This document shows positions 1 to 4,438 of a DNA stretch of 7,893 nt, piece by piece (the stretch's first letter is position 1; the number at the start of each line of letters is the position of its first letter). The notes below the pieces were generated by a model. The model did not search any database. It saw only the letters and a list, made by a program, of their open reading frames with translations, and was not told the DNA's origin. Where the stretch lies: assembly GCA_903871435.1 (NCBI GenBank), contig CAIQGU010000303.1, forward strand, positions 1-7,893. Direction: 5' to 3'. The DNA comes from an uncultured Burkholderiales bacterium. Lineage in GTDB: Bacteria > Pseudomonadota > Gammaproteobacteria > Burkholderiales > Burkholderiaceae_F. The position numbers and the translations under genes were made by a program.

Positions 1-96
1 AACCCGTTCTTTCGGCGGGTGGAGGTACACGTGGCCACCCGCGGCGATGGCGCGCGCGAGTTCGCCGATCTGATGGGGCTTTTGCCCATCAACTGA
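1..96 (+). CDS. gspI: GspI, minor pseudopilin of the type II secretion system (3' end only)
   Basis: Only the last 31 codons are in the window, in frame 1, ending with TGA at 94-96. The visible residues run from NPFFRRVEVHVATRG to FADLMGLLPIN. A basic residue pair followed by a beta-strand of the VEVHV type and a short hydrophobic tail is how GspI proteins usually finish. GspI is the minor pseudopilin that nucleates the GspI-J-K tip complex of the periplasmic pseudopilus. The N-terminal methylation motif that would prove the identity lies upstream, so the call rests on the C-terminal pattern plus position immediately before gspJ and gspK, the near-universal order. It is separated from gspJ by 14 nt, so the two are surely co-transcribed. 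Confidence 0.85.
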   Translation, partial: NPFFRRVEVHVATRGDGAREFADLMGLLPIN

Positions 97-110
97 CGCG
101 GCGACCCGCC

Positions 111-731
111 ATGCAGCGCATCCGCGCAAACCCGCCACGCCACGCCGCCCGCACTGGGTGGGGCTTCACGCTGCTCGAACTGCTGGTGGCGATCACGATA
201 CTGGCGGTGGTGGCCGTGATGTCCTGGCGCGGACTGTCCTCGCTCACGGCCACGCGCGAACGGCTGCAGCCGCAGAACGACGTGGTGCACGCGGTGCTCG
301 CCGGCTTCGGGCAGATGGAGCGCGACCTGACGCACGCGCCGGGCAATGCGCGCCTGTTTGCGTTGCCGGGACAGACGTTGCGGGTTCTGGCGATCGACGG
401 CCGCACGACCCTGGAGATCCTGCGACTGACGGATTCACCCGACGGCAGCCGCGCCACGGCTGCGCAGACCATCCTCTACCGGGTTGTCGACGGAACGCTG
501 GAGCGGCAAAGTACGCCGGCGCAGCGTTATTTCCAGGGCGCGACGGCTGTCACCATGGACCGCGTCGGCCTGGTTCCGCAGGTCGATGAAATGCAGGTGC
601 GGGTGTGGCGCAACGCGGTCGGCTGGGTCACGCCGGCGAGCGATGCGGATACGGCTAATACCGTCGGTGTCGAAGTGCGCCTGCTGCGCCACGACGGAAC
701 CGCGCTGCGGCGCGTCTTCGCGGTGGGCTAG
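111..731 (+). CDS. gspJ: GspJ, minor pseudopilin of the type II secretion system
   Basis: The product is 206 aa, the normal size for GspJ. GspJ is a prepilin-like protein that joins GspI and GspK in the tip complex priming pseudopilus assembly in the inner membrane and periplasm. The N-terminus has a basic leader of 18 residues ending in Gly18, then FTLLELLVAITILAVVAVM. This is a type IV prepilin peptidase (GspO/PilD) site, with cleavage after Gly18 and the conserved Glu at mature position +5 (Glu23). The hydrophobic helix spans about 19-40 and is followed by WRGL, typical of GspJ. The rest is the periplasmic beta-rich domain. ATG at 111 gives a leader of sensible length; no strong Shine-Dalgarno is visible in the 14-nt gap after gspI, so translation is probably coupled. 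It ends 2 nt before gspK. Family identity is clear from the methylation motif and neighbours. Confidence 0.95.
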   Translation: MQRIRANPPRHAARTGWGFTLLELLVAITILAVVAVMSWRGLSSLTATRERLQPQNDVVHAVLAGFGQMERDLTHAPGNARLFALPGQTLRVLAIDGRTTLEILRLTDSPDGSRATAAQTILYRVVDGTLERQSTPAQRYFQGATAVTMDRVGLVPQVDEMQVRVWRNAVGWVTPASDADTANTVGVEVRLLRHDGTALRRVFAVG

Positions 732-733
732 GC

Positions 734-1762
734 ATGAAGCGGGCAGCAGTCACTTCGCGAGCCAATGTCCAGCGCGGCGCGGCGGTGGTGGTAGCGCTTT
801 TTGTCGTTGCCCTCGCCACCATCATCGTCTCGGACCTTTTCTGGCGGCAATTCGTGCTGTTTCGCACGATAGAAAACCAGCAGACAGCGGCCCAGGCCCG
901 GCTACTGCTGCACGCTGCCCAGGACTGGGCGCGGGCCATACTGCAGGATCAGACCCATCCGGCGTTCGACGCACTGAGCGACGCCTGGGCCCAGCCGCTG
1001 GCCCAGACACGCCTCGACCAACTGGGGGAGACAGCGCCTCTGGCATCGCAGGCCACCCTCGAGGGTGGCATCGAGGACGCCCAGGCGCGCTTCAACCTGC
1101 GCAACCTGATCGACTCTGCGGGCGTCATCAATCCGGTGCAGTTGCAGGCGTTCGACAAGCTCGCCACCTTGCTCGGCGCACCCGGCGGCACAGCGCGCCT
1201 GGTGGCGCTCTACATGGCGCAGGCCTACGCAGGGATTCCGCCCGGCGCAGCCGCAGTCCCGCCTGCCGGCGCCGGTGGAAGCAGCAGCGGAAACAACGGC
1301 GGCAGCATCGGCAGCACGGCGTCGAACGAAGGTGGCAACCGGCCCATACCGCCGGTTTTCCCGGATGACCTGGCGGGAATTCCCGGCATAGACCCTGCAA
1401 CGGCCCATACCCTGGCGCACTTCGTCATACTGCTTGACCAGACCAGCACGCCGGTCAACTTCAACACTGCGGGCCCCGAGATCATGGCTGCCGTAATACC
1501 TGAGCTTTCCCTGGCCGACGCCAATGCCCTCGCGGCCGAGCGCGACCGCGCCTATTTTCTCAGTGTCGGCGACATCCAGAACCGCCTGCACGGCCGTGGC
1601 GGCGTCATATCGGTGGCCGGAATATCGACGAACTCGCAATACTTTATCGTTCACGGCACGGTGCGACTGGATCGCGCGGCAACGACCATGCAGGCGCTCG
1701 TGCGCCGCTCGGGTTCGGGCGCACAGGGTGGCGTAGACGTGCTTTGGGAGCGGGAACCATGA
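734..1762 (+). CDS. gspK: GspK, minor pseudopilin at the tip of the type II pseudopilus
   Basis: The product is 342 aa. GspK caps the GspI-J-K complex and is the largest minor pseudopilin. The leader is 15 residues ending QRG, then a hydrophobic helix (about 16-35) beginning AAVVVALFVVALATIIV. Mature position +5 is Val20 instead of Glu, the usual exception for GspK. Family motifs are RFNLRNL (119-125) and VNFNTA (241-246), followed by a segment on helix-hairpin-helix/SAM-like pattern (SLADANALAAERDRAYF). Between them, at about 171-205, lies a Gly/Ser/Pro/Asn-rich low-complexity stretch where classical GspK has a longer helical insert with acidic GAED-type residues; I do not see those. GGTGGG at 722-727, 6 nt before the ATG, supports the start. 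The TGA overlaps the gspL ATG as ATGA, suggesting coupled translation. Confidence 0.95.
   Translation: MKRAAVTSRANVQRGAAVVVALFVVALATIIVSDLFWRQFVLFRTIENQQTAAQARLLLHAAQDWARAILQDQTHPAFDALSDAWAQPLAQTRLDQLGETAPLASQATLEGGIEDAQARFNLRNLIDSAGVINPVQLQAFDKLATLLGAPGGTARLVALYMAQAYAGIPPGAAAVPPAGAGGSSSGNNGGSIGSTASNEGGNRPIPPVFPDDLAGIPGIDPATAHTLAHFVILLDQTSTPVNFNTAGPEIMAAVIPELSLADANALAAERDRAYFLSVGDIQNRLHGRGGVISVAGISTNSQYFIVHGTVRLDRAATTMQALVRRSGSGAQGGVDVLWEREP
1746..1750 (+). promoter_or_regulatory. Ribosome binding site deciding the gspL start
   Basis: GGGAG lies 8 nt before the ATG at 1759, inside the end of gspK. It favours this ATG over the in-frame TTG at 1744, which would add five residues and has no comparable site. 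The ATG overlaps the gspK stop as ATGA. Confidence 0.6.
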
Positions 1763-3087
1763 AGGCTGTGATAACAACGCGCGCAGTGGCCCAGCAACTG
1801 CTCGTCTTCGTGCCGGCGCGGCGCAACTGGGCGGGCGGAGCCCGGTCCGCTCCCGGTCCAGCCACCGTCGTGGACTATCTCGCCGTGGAGGCCGACGGCG
1901 CGCTGCAGGCTGGCACGGCGGCCATCGGCGGCCTGCCGCGCGCGCGCGCGCTCGATCTGGTCTTCGACGGTCTGGACGTCTACACGGCCACGATCGCGGC
2001 GCCGGCACTCGGCGAGGCGCGGCTGCGCCAGGCGCTGCCCAACCTGCTCGAGGACCGGATGCTGTCCGATCCGGCCGACTGCCACTTTGCATCGGCGCCC
2101 GCGCCCGCCACCGCGGGATTCACCGGCGCCGGCGACGCGAGCCCCGGCGAGAACCTGCTGTCGGTCTCGGCGATCGATCGGGCAACTCTGTCGCGGACCA
2201 TCGAAGCCTTCGCGCAGTCCCAGCTGCTTGCCCGGGCGGCCTACAGCGAGCTCTACGTCGTGCCCGCCCCTGCGGGGGGAATTTTCAGCGCACGGATTTC
2301 CGCGGGCAAGGGCCTGCTGCGCACGGCGCAGGACCAGGGCTACGTGTTTGATGCAGACGCGAGCGCGCTCGGAACGCTGGCGCTTGCCATCCGTCAGTTC
2401 TCCATCGGGCGACTGATGCTGTTCGGAACTCCCAAGGAACTGGCGGAGGCAGGCGTTGCCGATCTTTGCACGGCGCTTGCCGCGGCGGCACCGCAGCTCG
2501 TGATCTCCCGCGCCGAGGCGGCGGCCGACCCGCGTGCGGTGGCGGGAGCCGTCAACTTGCTGCAGGGCGCTTTCGTGACCAGCGGCGGTTTCGGATTCTC
2601 CGGCCGCCTGCTGTCGCGGCTCACGCGTGACGGCGCATGGAAGGCGCCGCTCGCCTGGCTGGCCATATGTGCTGCCATCGCCATCGGCGGTCTCAACGCG
2701 TACTGGCTCCAGCTCGACGGTCGCTTCCAGGATCAACGGGCGTCCATGCACCGCGTCTTTCGCGACGGCTTCCCCAACGAACCGGACGCCTATCTGCTCG
2801 AGCAGGCGCGCCGCTCGGTGGCCCTGTTGCGCGCCCGGGCCGGCCGGCCATCCGCCGATGATTTTTCGGTACTCGACACCCAGGCCTTGCAGCTGTTCGC
2901 GACGGCACCCGTAGGGATGGTGGCGGGGATTGAATACAGCGACGGCGTCTACCGTGTTCGCTTCAAGCCCGGTGGCGGGGATGATCCGGCACTGCGCAAT
3001 GCCTTGCAGGCGCGCGCGCCTGCAATGGGGCTGACGGTGAATTTCGACGCCGATGGCTCTGCGCGCCTGACGCCGCTGGGGAAATGA
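1759..3087 (+). CDS. gspL: GspL, inner-membrane platform protein that docks the GspE ATPase
   Basis: The product is 442 aa. GspL is a bitopic inner-membrane protein whose actin-like cytoplasmic domain binds GspE and whose periplasmic part pairs with GspM. Residues 1 to about 295 form the cytoplasmic domain. LRQALPNLLED (about 89-99) matches the conserved LP-x-LLED motif, and NLLQGAF (266-272) the conserved segment before the membrane helix. A single transmembrane helix at about 296-315 contains APLAWLAICAAIAIGG. Residues about 316-442 are periplasmic: a helical stretch, then a ferredoxin-like fold ending in beta-strands (YRVRFKP, LTVNFDADG). The sequence is 440-460 aa scale, as in many Betaproteobacteria and longer than the approximately 400 aa enterobacterial forms. 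It overlaps gspK and gspM by ATGA junctions, consistent with stoichiometric synthesis of L and M. A (CG)7C run lies in the coding region at 1937-1951. Confidence 0.93.
   Translation: MKAVITTRAVAQQLLVFVPARRNWAGGARSAPGPATVVDYLAVEADGALQAGTAAIGGLPRARALDLVFDGLDVYTATIAAPALGEARLRQALPNLLEDRMLSDPADCHFASAPAPATAGFTGAGDASPGENLLSVSAIDRATLSRTIEAFAQSQLLARAAYSELYVVPAPAGGIFSARISAGKGLLRTAQDQGYVFDADASALGTLALAIRQFSIGRLMLFGTPKELAEAGVADLCTALAAAAPQLVISRAEAAADPRAVAGAVNLLQGAFVTSGGFGFSGRLLSRLTRDGAWKAPLAWLAICAAIAIGGLNAYWLQLDGRFQDQRASMHRVFRDGFPNEPDAYLLEQARRSVALLRARAGRPSADDFSVLDTQALQLFATAPVGMVAGIEYSDGVYRVRFKPGGGDDPALRNALQARAPAMGLTVNFDADGSARLTPLGK
1937..1951 (+). repeat. Alternating CG run inside gspL
   Basis: Fifteen consecutive bases alternate C and G, encoding part of a PRARAL segment in the GspL cytoplasmic domain. 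Such runs can slip during replication or adopt left-handed DNA, but in this GC-rich gene it may simply reflect Arg-Ala codon choice. The reading frame is intact across it. Confidence 0.5.
3078..3082 (+). promoter_or_regulatory. Ribosome binding site bearing on the gspM start
   Basis: GGGGA ends 1 nt before the ATG at 3084 and 7 nt before the in-frame ATG at 3090. The spacing fits the second ATG much better, so initiation at 3090 is preferred; the first ATG would form an ATGA overlap with the gspL stop. Confidence 0.5.
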
Positions 3088-3089
3088 CA

Positions 3090-3587
3090 ATGGACGCACT
3101 ACAGCAGTTCCGGCAGTTCTGGTCCGAGCGCGCGCCCCGCGAGCGCCGCATCCTGACCCTGGGTGGGCTATTCCTGGCAGCACTGATCCTTTACTTCGTG
3201 CTGATTGCGCCTGCGGTAAACGGTATCGACCGCCTGCAGCGTCTGCTGCCGCAGACGCGCGCACAGGCTGCGGAGCTCGAGGCGCTGGTCGCCGAGGCCA
3301 AGAACCTGCGCAGCATGCCGCCCGTAGGTGCGCCGGGAATGGCCGATGCGCGCGCGGCCGTGGGCACCTCGCTTGCATCGGCCGGCCTGCAGGCGGCCCA
3401 CAACGTGCCTGCGCCCAACGGCGATCTGCACTTGAGCTTCGTTGATATTCCCTACAGCAAATGGGTCACCTGGCTGGCTTCGTCGGAAAAGACCCTGGGT
3501 GTGCACGCCGTCACCGTCACCGTGAAAGCTGCAGCGACCCCGGGCAATACGGACATCGAGCTGACCCTGCGGCTGCCCCGTGCCTAG
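3090..3587 (+). CDS. gspM: GspM, inner-membrane partner of GspL in the type II secretion platform
   Basis: From the ATG at 3090 the product is 165 aa, normal for GspM; the ATG at 3084 would add Met-Thr. GspM is a small bitopic inner-membrane protein that stabilises GspL and contacts GspC and GspE in the assembly platform. The cytoplasmic N-terminus includes the family motif APRERRIL (about 15-22), then one transmembrane helix at about 24-43 (LGGLFLAALILYFVLIAP). A short coiled-coil-like stretch rich in Leu, Gln and Glu (about 46-72) follows, then a periplasmic ferredoxin-like domain with KWVTWLASSEK and strands GVHAVTVTVKA and IELTLRLPR at the end. Identity rests on topology, the RERR motif and position directly after gspL. 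The stop is TAG at 3585-3587, and the same frame stays open beyond it to a TGA overlapping the gspN start. Confidence 0.93.
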   Translation: MDALQQFRQFWSERAPRERRILTLGGLFLAALILYFVLIAPAVNGIDRLQRLLPQTRAQAAELEALVAEAKNLRSMPPVGAPGMADARAAVGTSLASAGLQAAHNVPAPNGDLHLSFVDIPYSKWVTWLASSEKTLGVHAVTVTVKAAATPGNTDIELTLRLPRA

Positions 3588-3664
3588 CCGATTGCCCGCA
3601 GCGATGCCACCCTTATGCGCTTGAAGCACCGCATCCGGCCTTGCAGGACAGGAAGCAGCACGCC
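3588..3664 (+). other. gspM-gspN intergenic gap
   Basis: This 77-nt segment is the only sizeable non-coding gap in the window. I see no convincing promoter hexamers and no terminator hairpin with a T tract; a 5-bp inverted repeat (ATGCG at 3614-3618 and CGCAT with a 10-nt loop) is too weak to call. It carries the gspN ribosome binding site at its end. A 17-codon open frame from ATG 3615 ends at TGA 3666-3668, overlapping the gspN ATG; it has no recognisable product and is not called as a gene. Confidence 0.6.
3645..3655 (+). promoter_or_regulatory. Ribosome binding site of gspN
   Basis: AGGACAGGAAG provides two purine-rich Shine-Dalgarno matches (AGGA and AGGAAG), the latter ending 9 nt before the ATG at 3665. 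It is the strongest ribosome binding site in the window and fixes the gspN start. In-frame codons further upstream overlap gspM and do not look like GspN. Confidence 0.7.
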
Positions 3665-4435
3665 ATGAAAAGAGCGCTGGCCATAGGCAGCGTGGCGGCC
3701 ATCACCGTGGCAATCGTGGTGCTTGCCATGGCGCCGGCAAGTCTGGCGGGGCACGCTGTCGGCAAATGGACTGACGGACGCGTGACGCTGGGTGACCCCG
3801 CCGGCACGATCTGGGACGGACAGGCCGACATCATCCTTTCCGGTGGCAGTGCGGGGGCACCCGCAACGCAGTTGCCGGGCCGCCTCGCCTGGCACCTCGC
3901 GGCGGGACGGCTGTTGCTAGGATCCGTGGACCTCACGCTCACCGATCCGGCCGTACTCGACACCCCGCTCGCGCTGCGCATGGACAGCGCCTCGGCCGTG
4001 ATGGACCCGGACCGCCTGCACCTGCCCGCGACGGTACTGCTGGGCCTCGGCGCCCCCTGGAACACCATACAACCGGGCGGCGAGCTGCAACTGGAGTGGG
4101 ACACCCTGCACGTGCGGGACGGCGCCCTGCGCGGAGCGCTGCGCGGGGAGTGGACCGACGCATCAAGCCGCCTCAGCCCGGTGGTGCCATTTGGCCATTA
4201 CCGACTTGTTACCGATGGCGTCTTTAACGGCGCAACGGTGCAACTGGAGACACTCTCCGGACCCATGGAAATGACGGGCAATGGCACAATCGCAGCAGGC
4301 AACCAGCTGCATTTCCGGGGCAGTGCCCGTGTCCTGCCCGGAACCGACGAAGCAACGGCAACCCAACTATCCGGGCTAATCTCCCTGCTCGGCCGGCGCG
4401 ACGGTGACGGCGCCATCTTGAATTTCGGAACCTGA
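3665..4435 (+). CDS. gspN: GspN, accessory type II secretion protein
   Basis: The product is 256 aa, the usual GspN size. GspN is an accessory inner-membrane protein found in a subset of type II systems; in Xanthomonas the homologue XpsN associates with the GspL-GspM complex and secretin, but its exact role is not settled. The N-terminus is a signal anchor (basic KR, then hydrophobic residues 5-27). Family motifs are GTIWDGQA (47-54), LPGRLAWHL (70-78) and LSPVVPFGHYRL (170-181), followed by LETLSGPMEMTGNGTI (194-209), the usual beta-rich GspN periplasmic pattern. The start at ATG 3665 is supported by a strong ribosome binding site; the frame is open further upstream only as an overlap with gspM. 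The stop lies 3 nt before the gspD ATG, so the two are co-translated. Confidence 0.92.
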   Translation: MKRALAIGSVAAITVAIVVLAMAPASLAGHAVGKWTDGRVTLGDPAGTIWDGQADIILSGGSAGAPATQLPGRLAWHLAAGRLLLGSVDLTLTDPAVLDTPLALRMDSASAVMDPDRLHLPATVLLGLGAPWNTIQPGGELQLEWDTLHVRDGALRGALRGEWTDASSRLSPVVPFGHYRLVTDGVFNGATVQLETLSGPMEMTGNGTIAAGNQLHFRGSARVLPGTDEATATQLSGLISLLGRRDGDGAILNFGT

Positions 4436-4438
4436 CAA

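Noticed and set aside
484..1368. A 294-codon plus-strand frame overlapping gspJ and gspK
   Set aside because: It overlaps two confidently identified genes out of frame and is dominated by Arg, Cys and Ala codons; it is a frame shadow.
902..2092. A 396-codon minus-strand open frame opposite gspK and gspL
   Set aside because: It has the same shadow composition and no recognisable motif or ribosome binding site.
1651..3378. A 575-codon open frame on the minus strand opposite gspK, gspL and gspM
   Set aside because: It crosses three real gene boundaries, has Arg/Ala-rich composition typical of antisense frames in high-GC DNA, and shows no domain.
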